Shown: piece after piece, positions 1 through 7,220 of the stretch
Numbering within the stretch: position 1 is the stretch's first letter
How the letters are laid out: each line of letters begins with the position of its first letter
NCBI GenBank assembly: GCA_964640125.1
Contig: CAZXGG010000010.1
Coordinates: forward strand, 7,043-71,042
Source of the DNA: G020353115 sp964640125
Lineage (GTDB): Bacteria; Bacteroidota; Bacteroidia; Bacteroidales; VadinHA17
Length of the DNA: 64,000 nucleotides
Reading direction: 5' to 3'
The notes under the pieces: model-generated
Seen by the model: only the letters and a program-made list of their open reading frames with translations
Database searches by the model: none
Told to the model about the DNA's origin: nothing
Position numbers and translations under genes: made by a program

Positions 1-414
1 TGAAGGGTCTCCTTCGATCAATGGAAAAGTAAAAACCTGGAAAAAATTGGAATCCACAGCCCTCATTTCACCTTCGTAAAAGGCTTTGTCTTCATACCGG
101 AATAGCATGCCCCCTGTATATTGCAAGCGGACTGATTCCCTGATCTCCGGGATCTTTTCAGCCCAGACCGGACCGGAAGGATAAGGGGTGACGGTTACAT
201 GATAGGTTGCACCCGAATAGTACTGGTCTTCCACCACCCGGTACAATTGATCAATGTTTTCATGAAAACGGTCGTAACTGACCTCATCCTGAACCCATAA
301 CAGGATTATTTGTGTACAGGCTAAACCCAGGGCCAGGCCGAAAATATTAATGAATGAATAGCCTTTTTGGCGAAGAATGGTGCGGAGTGCTGTGAGGATA
401 TAATTTCTTACCAT
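1..414 (-). CDS. FtsX/MacB-type ABC transporter permease, N-terminal part (runs off left edge)
   Basis: Only the first 138 codons are present; the ATG is at 414 on the minus strand and the frame is open to base 1. The protein begins MVRNYILTALRTILRQKGYS, has one hydrophobic helix at about residues 21-40 (INIFGLALGLACTQIILLW), then an extracytoplasmic part starting DEVSYDRFHENIDQLYRVVE. A short cytosolic lead, one helix and a periplasmic core in this order is the start of MacB/FtsX-family permeases, which Bacteroidota encode in many paralogues. Such proteins work with an ATPase in mechanotransmission or peptide/lipoprotein export; the substrate here cannot be told. The C-terminal three helices lie outside the window. 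Confidence 0.8.
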   Translation of the reverse strand, partial: MVRNYILTALRTILRQKGYSFINIFGLALGLACTQIILLWVQDEVSYDRFHENIDQLYRVVEDQYYSGATYHVTVTPYPSGPVWAEKIPEIRESVRLQYTGGMLFRYEDKAFYEGEMRAVDSNFFQVFTFPLIEGDPS

Positions 415-551
415 ATCAGGAGATTTTCTTTAAAGACGATTGAAATGGTCAATTGTTAAAAAAAAATTGCAGAAAATTTGTGTTTTTAAGCACTTTAACA
501 ATTTATATAAAATGATCCAATAAATCCGTAAAAAAATGCAAATTTGTATAG

Positions 552-1460
552 ATGACTGATCATGATCTATACTGTAAACTGAAAGATGCCTATACCGAGG
601 AAAACCTGAACCTCATCTCCTCGAGGCTGATCAAACTCTATAAAGAAGGGCAATACGAAAATATTATATCGATTGCCAACCGGATAAAAATGCTGATCGG
701 GATAGGAGAAAACCGGATAAACCGGATTTTTTCCCGGCTGATCATGCTTTACCACCCAGATAAACTCAATTATTATTTACAGGACATTGAACGGTTATAT
801 AACACCGGCGATTCCACAGCGCTCTTCCGCTATTCACACATTCTGATCATGCTCGATCAAGAGGATGATGTTTTCAACACTCCGCTACTGGATTTTGATG
901 ACCTGTTCCCTGACGGACAGAAATGGGGTTACGATGAAGAAGACCTGATCTATTTTACAGATTTGGAAACCAGCGAGTTATATGATGGAGAAGAGCCGGA
1001 CGACTGGGGAGAATATCAGACCATTAGCAGTGATTTCTTATCAGCGCTAAAACGAAAAGAGTATGGTAACCTGCAGATAGACCTTCAATTTTACCACCTG
1101 GAAGAGATGGAAGGTGGGCTCAACCTGGCAGATTATGAGATCGAGGACCTTGCCGGAGTTGAATATTGTCGGAATATCACTTCACTGGACCTCTCTGATA
1201 ATAGCATTATGGATATTAACCAATTGCATTCACTGAAACAACTGGAAGAACTTTATCTCTCAAATAATCATATTGATGAGATTGGAATACTCTACAAGCT
1301 GGGCGGATTAAGGGTATTGGATCTATCCGGCAACCGGGTTGAAGACATTCGTTCGCTTTATCACCTGGATAACCTGGAATACCTGAATATTAAAGGGAAC
1401 CCTGTTCCCATTGATCAACTGGAGGTACTGTCAGGTAAAGGGGTGATAATTGTGCACTAG
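552..1460 (+). CDS. HPD-motif (J-domain-like) and leucine-rich-repeat protein
   Basis: This 302-residue protein has no signal peptide and is probably cytosolic. The N-terminal third is helical and contains FSRLIMLYHPDK around residues 60-71; HPD at 68-70 sits after a helix as in the J-domain of DnaJ co-chaperones. The middle is very acidic. From about residue 195 there are four to five internalin-type leucine-rich repeats (ITSLDLSDNSI, LEELYLSNNHI, LRVLDLSGNRV, LEYLNIKGNPV) that should form a binding surface. Function unknown; a co-chaperone-like adaptor is an inference. The J-domain assignment rests on one motif and may be coincidental, whereas the LRR assignment is secure. It stands alone, 137 bases from the divergent permease. 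Confidence 0.8.
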   Translation: MTDHDLYCKLKDAYTEENLNLISSRLIKLYKEGQYENIISIANRIKMLIGIGENRINRIFSRLIMLYHPDKLNYYLQDIERLYNTGDSTALFRYSHILIMLDQEDDVFNTPLLDFDDLFPDGQKWGYDEEDLIYFTDLETSELYDGEEPDDWGEYQTISSDFLSALKRKEYGNLQIDLQFYHLEEMEGGLNLADYEIEDLAGVEYCRNITSLDLSDNSIMDINQLHSLKQLEELYLSNNHIDEIGILYKLGGLRVLDLSGNRVEDIRSLYHLDNLEYLNIKGNPVPIDQLEVLSGKGVIIVH

Positions 1461-1525
1461 CTATTATCCAAGCATTTCTTATCTTGCACGAACAGGTAGA
1501 ATAATTGGATCAACTTTCAACATCG

Positions 1526-1566
1526 AACATTCAACATCCGCCAAAGGCGTGCCTGTGGCACAACTT
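1526..1566 (+). repeat. dispersed palindromic repeat, copy A
   Basis: This spacer segment between the LRR gene and the CPBP gene is repeated, in reverse orientation, at 35813-35854 with about 80-85% identity by eye. Its core GCCAAAGGC.TGCC..GGCA folds back on itself. Flanking words (AACATTCAACATC) are shared too, so the similarity extends beyond the hairpin. No coding potential was seen. Confidence 0.55.
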
Positions 1567-1622
1567 CCAAAATGATGTATAGTAAACAATTAACGTTTAA
1601 CATTTAACTTACTTCGTTTATC

Positions 1623-2402
1623 TTGACTTTCTGGCAGCGATACCTGCAACTCCTCTGGGGCAGTCTGATTCTCCTCTCCTACCTGCTTTTCTCATATAAC
1701 GTATTCAGCGGCTGGTGGTATTCGGGTATTGGTACGGTGCTGGTTGTATTTTTTGCATTTCTGCTATGGCGTCAGTACTTTTTATTCAGGATCGGATTAA
1801 AAATGAACGCAGTTATCCTTCTTACGGCGTTGTTCCTGATGCTCATCCTGACCGCTGGTGGGTATGGGCTGATGAAATCCATCGCGAACAGGAATGGAGT
1901 AATGATTCAATATGCCGATTACAGGAATTTCATCCATGACCTGTTTTACACACTGAACGAAGAAATGATTCTTGGAGCAATATTACTCGGTCAGGTCAGG
2001 AGAAGGGTCAAAAAACTTCATCCGGTTGCTGTTTCTGTTCTTGTGGCAATTCTCTTTGCTTTTGTTCATTATCTTTTTTACCGCTGGATTTTCAACGACA
2101 GAGGGATCCTGACCTGGCTAACCCTTATATCCCTCATTATGGTAGGTGTTTTGAGAAACAACCTGATCCTGACAACGGGTCATGTGGGATTTTCCTGGGC
2201 ATTCCATGCCAGCTGGATGGCAGTTATGTTTGGCACTTACCATTACCATACAGGCAATCTTGAAGCCCTGTTGGAATACGAACGGTTCAACCTATACCTT
2301 GGATCACCGATAACATTCATGATAATAACAGTCCTTGCAATTTTGAGCTTTATCCTGTTTGGGTCAAAACAAAAACCGGCAAAATTGACCGTAAAACCAT
2401 AA
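1623..2402 (+). CDS. CPBP family intramembrane metalloprotease
   Basis: A 259-residue polytopic membrane protein with about seven hydrophobic segments. The CPBP (Abi, PF02517) active-site residues are visible: E113-E114 in LNEEMILGAIL, H149 in FAFVHYLF and H195 in GFSWAFHASW. The usual arginine four residues after the glutamate pair is not seen (EEMILG), so the first motif is slightly atypical. CPBP proteins are membrane-embedded proteases related to CAAX-prenyl endopeptidase Rce1; in bacteria their substrates are mostly unknown. The start is TTG at 1623: an in-frame stop lies at 1605-1607 and the next ATG (1804) would remove two helices. Confidence 0.8.
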   Translation: MTFWQRYLQLLWGSLILLSYLLFSYNVFSGWWYSGIGTVLVVFFAFLLWRQYFLFRIGLKMNAVILLTALFLMLILTAGGYGLMKSIANRNGVMIQYADYRNFIHDLFYTLNEEMILGAILLGQVRRRVKKLHPVAVSVLVAILFAFVHYLFYRWIFNDRGILTWLTLISLIMVGVLRNNLILTTGHVGFSWAFHASWMAVMFGTYHYHTGNLEALLEYERFNLYLGSPITFMIITVLAILSFILFGSKQKPAKLTVKP

Positions 2403-2547
2403 CCTTGTATTATCAGTAAGCATTTTTTACTATTTCCCTTTCAAGTCCTACGGACTGTTAGTTCATTCGTTTACTAATCGCAGCCACTAAAGTGACTGCC
2501 TATTTTCTATAAGTCCCTACGGGACTACAATTTCCATAAATACAAGG
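2403..2547. repeat. three-hairpin element bounded by 9-base inverted repeats
   Basis: The spacer after the CPBP gene begins with CCTTGTATT (2403-2411) and ends with its exact reverse complement AATACAAGG (2539-2547). Between them are three separate hairpins: AGTCC-TAC-GGACT (2444-2456), GCAGCCACT/AGTGACTGC (2480-2499) and AGTCCC-TAC-GGGACT (2512-2526). No open frame is present. The first may end the CPBP transcript, but the ordered set looks more like a REP/MITE-type element. Confidence 0.5.
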
Positions 2548-2604
2548 CAAACGATGTACTCTTCTCTTATATCTTTTGTCTTTGGACTTTTAGCCTTGAA
2601 CTTT

Positions 2605-2612
2605 TATCTTTG
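2605..2612 (+). promoter_or_regulatory. candidate Bacteroidota -7 box (TATCTTTG)
   Basis: TATCTTTG matches the TAnnTTTG -7 element used by the primary sigma factor of Bacteroidota and lies 24 bases before the ATG of the flavodoxin gene. It sits in an array of similar CTTTTATCTT words (2588-2632), so which copy is used cannot be decided by eye. No clear TTG -33 element is seen. Confidence 0.4.
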
Positions 2613-2636
2613 AACTTTTATCTTTTATCTTGTTCT

Positions 2637-3119
2637 ATGAAAACCCTTATTATTTATTTATCGCGGCACGGTTGTGCTGAAAAAGCTTCACAGCTCCTCA
2701 CAGAAAAGTTGGAGGGAGACGTCGCCGTGATTAACCTGAAAAAAGAAAAAAATCCGGATATTTCAACATACACATCGGTGATAATCGGTGGATCGATCCA
2801 TGCCGGCCAGGTCCAGGATGGGATAAAAAAATTCTGTCAGAAAAACATGGACCGGTTGCTTCATGTGCAGGTGGGGTTGTACCTCTGTTGCATGGAACGG
2901 GGTGACACTGCCTGGAAACAGTTCAATGATGCTTTTCCAGAGAAGCTCAGAGATCATGCCATTGCCAGAGGGTTATTCGGGGGTGAATTTAATTTCGAAC
3001 GGATGAGCTTCTTTGAACAGAAAATCGTAGAAAAGGTGGCAAAAGTTACGGAAAGCAAGTCCATGATGGACCTGGATGCCATCGAGGAATTTGCCTGTAA
3101 ATTCAGTATTACGCAGTAG
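2637..3119 (+). CDS. flavodoxin domain protein, HemG-like
   Basis: A 160-residue soluble protein of the Flavodoxin_5 type, related to HemG, the FMN-dependent protoporphyrinogen IX dehydrogenase. It starts MKTLIIYLSRHGCAEKAS, the first beta strand and phosphate-binding loop for FMN, and has IIGGSIHAGQ near residues 50-60, corresponding to the HemG GASIRYG motif. I chose the ATG at 2637; an in-frame TTG at 2610 would add nine residues before the conserved strand. Reaction inferred: flavin-dependent oxidation in haem synthesis or a general flavodoxin role. No haem gene is adjacent, so HemG activity is only a possibility. Confidence 0.8.
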   Translation: MKTLIIYLSRHGCAEKASQLLTEKLEGDVAVINLKKEKNPDISTYTSVIIGGSIHAGQVQDGIKKFCQKNMDRLLHVQVGLYLCCMERGDTAWKQFNDAFPEKLRDHAIARGLFGGEFNFERMSFFEQKIVEKVAKVTESKSMMDLDAIEEFACKFSITQ

Positions 3120-3224
3120 GTAGTATGCAGTAGGCTGTATGGAGAGGTGAGAGGTGAGAGGTGAGTTGGGAGATGTCTCATATTGTTTTGCCATAGGCCC
3201 GCCTGAATGAAAGGATTTCTGCCC

Positions 3225-3266
3225 GGATGACATCCGGTCGCCCGCCTGAACGATTTAGTCGGGCAG
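3225..3266 (+). repeat. 42-base dispersed repeat, copy 1
   Basis: The stretch from GGATGACATCCGGTCG to AGTCGGGCAG is repeated at 31133-31174 in the same orientation with 41 of 42 bases identical (A/C difference at the eighth base). Both copies sit in GC-rich spacer DNA in an otherwise AT-leaning genome, and similar sequence extends on both sides at lower identity. Confidence 0.8.
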
Positions 3267-3365
3267 AGACGGGTATTCTTTCGGGCAGGGGTGAGGGGTA
3301 ATAAAAAGGGCGTTGCCCTTTTGCGAATCATTTCATCTCAAAATAAAATTGTTTTTTTGATACTT

Positions 3366-3393
3366 TATTTCACAGGGCTGGCCCTGTGAAATA
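3366..3393. terminator. perfect 13-base-stem hairpin
   Basis: TATTTCACAGGGC and GCCCTGTGAAATA pair perfectly around a TG loop. It lies between the convergent flavodoxin (+) and YbjQ (-) genes. There is no immediate U tract, so it may be a REP hairpin or a weak bidirectional terminator. Confidence 0.4.
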
Positions 3394-3410
3394 GTTGTAA
3401 ACACTATACT

Positions 3411-3464
3411 AGGTCCTCGGTCCTCGGTAATAGAATGGAATACAATTTTTCAGTCCCGATAGGC
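3411..3464 (+). repeat. dispersed spacer repeat GGTCCTCGG..TGGAATACA, copy 1
   Basis: The pattern AGGTCCTCGGTCCTCGGTAA, then AGAATGGAATACA, a T run and CCGATAGGCC recurs at 22112-22162 with a few substitutions and small indels. A weaker relative (GGTTGCTCGGTAAAAAAATC) is at 43201-43220. No coding potential. Confidence 0.6.
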
Positions 3465-3550
3465 CTAACTGTCCAGGGGCAACATGTTTATAAAAACGAT
3501 GTCATCAAGACAACCAAAAACTTTTAACTAATAACGTATAACTTATAACC

Positions 3551-3871
3551 TTATTTTTTTCCCATCTTCACTGCCGTACCGTAAGCAAGCAATTCGGCTG
3601 CTGCTTTCATTACGGTTGAGGTGGTAAAACGAAGACAGACGATTCCATCGGCTCCCATTTTTTCCGCCTCAGCAACCATCCTGTCGATGGCTTGTTCTCT
3701 TGATTCCGCCAGCATTTTGGTATATTCGGTAATTTCACCACCAACAAGGGTTCTGAGCCCGGCAACAATATCTTTGCCAATATGTCTTGCACGGATGGTG
3801 TTTCCTCTGACTATACCCAGCGTCTCGGTGATTGAATAATCAGCAAATTCATCTTGTGTGGTAATAAGCAT
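3551..3871 (-). CDS. YbjQ/UPF0145 family protein
   Basis: The 106-residue protein matches the YbjQ family (PF01906, often labelled heavy-metal-binding): MLITTQDEFADYSITETLG at the start, the conserved VRGNTIRARHIGKDI segment, and MGADGIVCLRF followed by the LLAYGTAVK end. Members are small soluble proteins that form pentamers; the function is not established and metal binding is only a family label. It is full length. It is the last gene of a minus-strand run and starts 32 bases after the small membrane protein at 3904-4110, so the two are probably co-transcribed. Confidence 0.9.
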   Translation of the reverse strand: MLITTQDEFADYSITETLGIVRGNTIRARHIGKDIVAGLRTLVGGEITEYTKMLAESREQAIDRMVAEAEKMGADGIVCLRFTTSTVMKAAAELLAYGTAVKMGKK

Positions 3872-3903
3872 TTCTCTGAGATTTGATAGTTAACGATTGA
3901 TTA

Positions 3904-4110
3904 TTATTTGTCAACATTCTTTGAATAATGATCATCCTCTTTATTCTGCAGGCGGTCAGTGATCACCTTGATCAGAAGGAGACCCAGACCCAGTATTGCC
4001 ACCAGGCCGATCAATCCAAACGGAAAAGCAATGATCAGACCAACAATCATGGCAATGATCCATATGATGACAACAATTGCCAGCAGGAAATATCCAATGT
4101 ATTCCATCAT
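3904..4110 (-). CDS. small two-helix membrane protein
   Basis: This 68-residue protein is almost entirely two hydrophobic helices (about residues 5-27 and 29-50) followed by a charged tail (LQNKEDDHYSKNVDK). Two adjacent ATG codons are possible starts. It lies 32 bases upstream of ybjQ and 39 bases downstream of the DUF2752 gene on the same strand. No function is recognised; it may be an accessory subunit of a membrane complex encoded by the run. Confidence 0.65.
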   Translation of the reverse strand: MMEYIGYFLLAIVVIIWIIAMIVGLIIAFPFGLIGLVAILGLGLLLIKVITDRLQNKEDDHYSKNVDK

Positions 4111-4149
4111 GTTAAGGTTATTAGTTTAGTATTCCTTATATAATTGTAT

Positions 4150-4590
4150 TTACCCCTGAAGTTCATGAACAAACCGGATAACCCAATAACCGATCCATCC
4201 GATAACAGCAAGGATCAGGGTCAGTTTTTTCATCCTGGAACTCAGGTTTACGTTAATCTTCCTCCCGGTGATCGTTTCAAAAATCAATGTTAGAAGAAGG
4301 ATCAGCAATACCGCATAGAGGATGGGCCCGAAAAAATGATGCGAAAAAGAGTTTCTCAGATCGAAATGGGCAACTTCATAAAAAGAGTGAGTCAGTCCGC
4401 ATGTAGGACAGCTATATCCGGTAAGGCTTTTGAAATAACAATCCGGTAAAGGAAGCCGGTCCGGATTCACCACGGCTGGTGCAACCAGGATGAAAAACAG
4501 GAAGACAATTGCCAATAGCCTGCCCGGAATATATAGCAATCGATTATTCCGCACCTTAATCCGTATGGTCAGCAGGTCGGTTGAGATCAT
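4150..4590 (-). CDS. DUF2752 domain membrane protein
   Basis: A 146-residue protein with three hydrophobic segments and the DUF2752 (PF10825) signature CYFKSLTGYSCPTCGLTHSF near residues 52-71: a CPxCGxT motif preceded by a separate cysteine. Function unknown; the cysteines suggest metal binding or redox chemistry at the membrane surface, which is an inference. The gene lies 39 bases from each neighbour in the same minus-strand run, next to the DUF7544-like membrane protein. Confidence 0.85.
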   Translation of the reverse strand: MISTDLLTIRIKVRNNRLLYIPGRLLAIVFLFFILVAPAVVNPDRLPLPDCYFKSLTGYSCPTCGLTHSFYEVAHFDLRNSFSHHFFGPILYAVLLILLLTLIFETITGRKINVNLSSRMKKLTLILAVIGWIGYWVIRFVHELQG

Positions 4591-4629
4591 TCCGGTAGCT
4601 TCAGTCGGTTTTATTTTATCACCCTGTTG

Positions 4630-5568
4630 TCAGGCTTTTTTAACTTTTCCTTCTGTTTCCGATGCCGGAAAAACATTGAACTCGGGTCCGAATTGACTGA
4701 GAAATTCCACACTGAATGCCCTGAAGGTGTAAGAAACCGGCAGGAAAACAACGGATCCGATGTAGGGAATAATCAGCAACAGTATACCGATGCAACAGGT
4801 CATTAATCCAAAAACAATAACACAACAGATCACAACAAGGATCAGAAAGAAGATGATGATCCCATAGAGGAGAAAATAGCCGAAATACCGGCTCATTAGG
4901 GGGAGAAACTGTCCCCACGCCTTTGTAGCAGAGATCCTGTGCTTGAACATGACCGGTACAACAAAGTCTTTCAGAAACAGGGATATATAGCTGGTAATGA
5001 TAAAAAAGGTTAAGAAAAGCAGGACCATCCCCATGATGGTATAGACTTTCTGTGCGCCGGTTATATCCCCCTGAATCATTCGGGCGATCAGTCCGAAGAA
5101 AAACAGCACGATCAGGATGACGGCCGCAAACACAATGATTCCGTAGACCAGGCGCCAGAGAAAGAGGGAATCCCCTTCCCTGCGGTATTCATGCCATGGT
5201 TTGGTGACTTCCGCCTTATCATGCACTACATTGTAAAGGAACATGAATCTTCCGCGTGATGAGAGCCAGGCAAACACCACAACGACTACGATAGCAAAGA
5301 GAATCCCAAACAGGATCAATCCAGCCCATGCCGGGTGTGCCATTAACCAATCCCATGCGATAGAAGGGAAATCAACAATGTCCTTAAAATCGTGATGCTG
5401 GTCCCATTTGTTGCTTCCTCCTCCACTTCCTCCAGGTCCGTCGAGCAACATAGCAAGGAATGCAGTGAATCCGACTACAAACCATTTTCCGAGATCGAAA
5501 GGCTGAAAGAGTGCTTTTTTCATGCGGTCCCAGCCCCGTGAAAGTGCGTCAAAATAGGTTATATTCAT
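4630..5568 (-). CDS. polytopic membrane protein, DUF7544/DUF4013-like
   Basis: A 312-residue integral membrane protein with about six helices. The N-terminal pattern SRGWDRMKKALFQPFDLGKW followed by a helix, a Gly/Ser-rich loop (GPGGSGGGSN), and later FLKDFVVPVMF with an ISATKAWGQFLPLM amphipathic segment resembles DUF7544/DUF4013-type proteins found in archaea and bacteria. No catalytic residues can be recognised. It lies between the DUF6263 lipoprotein and the DUF2752 gene on the same strand. The family assignment is from memory of the pattern and is moderate. Confidence 0.7.
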   Translation of the reverse strand: MNITYFDALSRGWDRMKKALFQPFDLGKWFVVGFTAFLAMLLDGPGGSGGGSNKWDQHHDFKDIVDFPSIAWDWLMAHPAWAGLILFGILFAIVVVVVFAWLSSRGRFMFLYNVVHDKAEVTKPWHEYRREGDSLFLWRLVYGIIVFAAVILIVLFFFGLIARMIQGDITGAQKVYTIMGMVLLFLTFFIITSYISLFLKDFVVPVMFKHRISATKAWGQFLPLMSRYFGYFLLYGIIIFFLILVVICCVIVFGLMTCCIGILLLIIPYIGSVVFLPVSYTFRAFSVEFLSQFGPEFNVFPASETEGKVKKA

Positions 5569-5637
5569 AACGATAAAATGTTTGGTTAGTTGTTTGATGG
5601 TTTTAATGGATGATTTTCTCTCTATAAAAGCAAAGGA

Positions 5638-6528
5638 TCATTTTTTTGAAAGCTCAACAACGGAGTTGATCTTCAGATTCATCGGAAACGTAAACGTTTG
5701 TGCTCCCGATGTTGAGACCGTGCTCGGGGTAGTGCTATCCATGGTAGATTTTACATAGAATCCTTCTTTGTAGGCGAAATACCAGGTCATTACTCCCTCT
5801 ACATCCCCTTCTGAGGTAAGTGTTATCCCCTGTGCACTTTGAGTCCCGTCCCGGGAGCCACTGATCTGGGAGACGATCTTGACACATTCATACCCGTCTA
5901 CGGTTTCCATCCCTTCAAATGTGTTATCACTTTTAAGGATCATGACCACCTCTTCATTTTCGGAAGTCTCATTGATGGTATCGGTTTCAGACCAGGTATC
6001 TCCTATCTTGATCCTCTGATCGGGAAGATCGGGAAAGAACTGTTGGAAATGGAGTGCAATGCTGCGGCTTCCTGCCTGGGCAATGGAATATTTGATCGGT
6101 TCAGCCCCGGAAAGATCAAGCTCTTCGCCTTTATCCGACAGGTCCATATTGAACCGTTTCCCCAGTGTTTCGCTTACATCCGCTGAAATGTTCATCATGG
6201 GACTTCTGACAAACATTCCCAGAGTATCGAGGGTGATATCCAGTGTAAGCTTCCCCTCTGAAACGGATACCGGCTTCATATCAAACGCCAGAATTTGTTC
6301 AATATCAGCACCAATTGATTGACCCTGGATTTCCATTGTCTGGTTTATATCACTCTCTGACCGGTAAAAGAGTCCTGTTTCCGGTGGTAATTTATAAGAT
6401 AGGGTTAACCCCGTTTCCGGGCTCTCAGCCAGCGGTTTTTTAGCCGCACAACCAGCCAGAAAAAAGACTACAGGCAAAAAGAAAATTGCCATAGTCATTG
6501 CATTTCTGATTCGTTTACTATTCATCAT
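5638..6528 (-). CDS. DUF6263-like lipoprotein
   Basis: The 296-residue product starts with a basic n-region, a hydrophobic stretch and the lipobox FFLAGC (Cys27), so it should be a lipoprotein facing the periplasm or outer membrane. The mature part is beta-rich with repeated phrases typical of DUF6263 proteins: GLFYRSESDINQTMEIQGQ, a LTLDITLDTLGM segment, IKIGDTWSETDTI and GVMTWYFAYKEGFYVKSTMD. The last type of phrase is shared with DUF6263 proteins of Bacteroidota. Role unknown. Neighbours are membrane proteins 69 bases downstream and a winged-helix protein 88 bases upstream. Confidence 0.8.
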   Translation of the reverse strand: MMNSKRIRNAMTMAIFFLPVVFFLAGCAAKKPLAESPETGLTLSYKLPPETGLFYRSESDINQTMEIQGQSIGADIEQILAFDMKPVSVSEGKLTLDITLDTLGMFVRSPMMNISADVSETLGKRFNMDLSDKGEELDLSGAEPIKYSIAQAGSRSIALHFQQFFPDLPDQRIKIGDTWSETDTINETSENEEVVMILKSDNTFEGMETVDGYECVKIVSQISGSRDGTQSAQGITLTSEGDVEGVMTWYFAYKEGFYVKSTMDSTTPSTVSTSGAQTFTFPMNLKINSVVELSKK

Positions 6529-6616
6529 GGTATTAGATTAGAAAATTGCATAATTATTTTAAAATGAATTTTACCTGTAGATTTCCTCAACAAAATATGA
6601 ATTTTACCTGAGATAA

Positions 6617-7216
6617 TCAAGGATCACACTCGATCACTTTCAAATCTGTTAACAGATTCACAATATCAAAAATTTCGCACTCATGAATGGCTTCAATTCC
6701 AGCACTCTCCATAATTGCACCTATGGTCTTCGGCCTTGCACTAGGGAAAGGCAGATTGAACATAAACCTGCCCTGTGGTTCAGTAAGGTTAATTTTTCGC
6801 TCTTTCCCGTCACGCCCCTCTCCTATCCAGATTACGACACTGCTGATAAATTGGCCGTAGCGAGCAGTGATAAAACGTACCCTCGCATTCTGTTTTTCTC
6901 TGACCTTTACAGATAATCTCTCCTTATGCGATACATCTGATTTTAACAGTCCAAGATCAATTTCCAGAGAAATTTTCTCCTCCGTAAGGGAATATCTGAA
7001 ATAGGGTCGCTTCTTTTCATAAACCTCCTCTTTCATTACAATATGGAGTGAAGCCATTGCTTCAAGAAAATCCTGGACTGTCTTAACATGAAGGTTTAGC
7101 CGGGAAGCTGCCTCCGAGGCAGATACATTATGGTAAGTTTGAAGTAGCCGGAAGATATCTTTTGCATACTCTTTCGATATATAATGACCAAATATAGCTG
7201 CACTTTCAAAGTTCAT
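6617..7216 (-). CDS. winged-helix DNA-binding-type protein
   Basis: A 199-residue protein without signal peptide. Residues about 15-75 (AKDIFRLLQTYHNVSASEAA, then LNLHVKTVQDFLEAMASLHIV and a wing with KRPYFRYSLTEEK) form a typical winged helix of the ArsR/IclR style. The C-terminal part is beta-rich and not recognised. It starts 4 bases after the stop of the membrane protein at 7221-8027, so the two are translationally linked; a membrane sensor plus its cytosolic effector is a reasonable inference. The DNA target is unknown. Confidence 0.7.
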   Translation of the reverse strand: MNFESAAIFGHYISKEYAKDIFRLLQTYHNVSASEAASRLNLHVKTVQDFLEAMASLHIVMKEEVYEKKRPYFRYSLTEEKISLEIDLGLLKSDVSHKERLSVKVREKQNARVRFITARYGQFISSVVIWIGEGRDGKERKINLTEPQGRFMFNLPFPSARPKTIGAIMESAGIEAIHECEIFDIVNLLTDLKVIECDP

Positions 7217-7220
7217 TCCG

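Larger units (their letters stand above)
3120..3550. other. gene-free spacer with word array, GC-rich repeat and hairpins
   Basis: No credible gene. The left part (3120-3175) is a degenerate array (GTAGGTAGTATGCAGTAGG, then GAGGTGAGAGGTGAGAGG) whose reverse-complement words recur at 58850-59090. The middle (3196-3290) is a GC-rich REP-like segment holding a 42-base unit repeated at 31133. A small hairpin AAAAGGGC-GTT-GCCCTTTT lies at 3304-3322. Segment 3411-3464 is a copy of 22112-22162. Confidence 0.6.

Noticed and set aside
1623..2402. CPBP protein as part of an abortive-infection system
   Set aside because: The Abi label is historical; no toxin, nuclease or other defence gene lies beside it.
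3100..3180. CRISPR-like repeated GAGGTGA words
   Set aside because: Units are 7-8 bases without unique spacers and no cas gene is present.
2954..3331. Minus-strand frames over the end of the flavodoxin gene and its spacer
   Set aside because: They read the word array and GC-rich repeat antisense and have repeat-derived composition.
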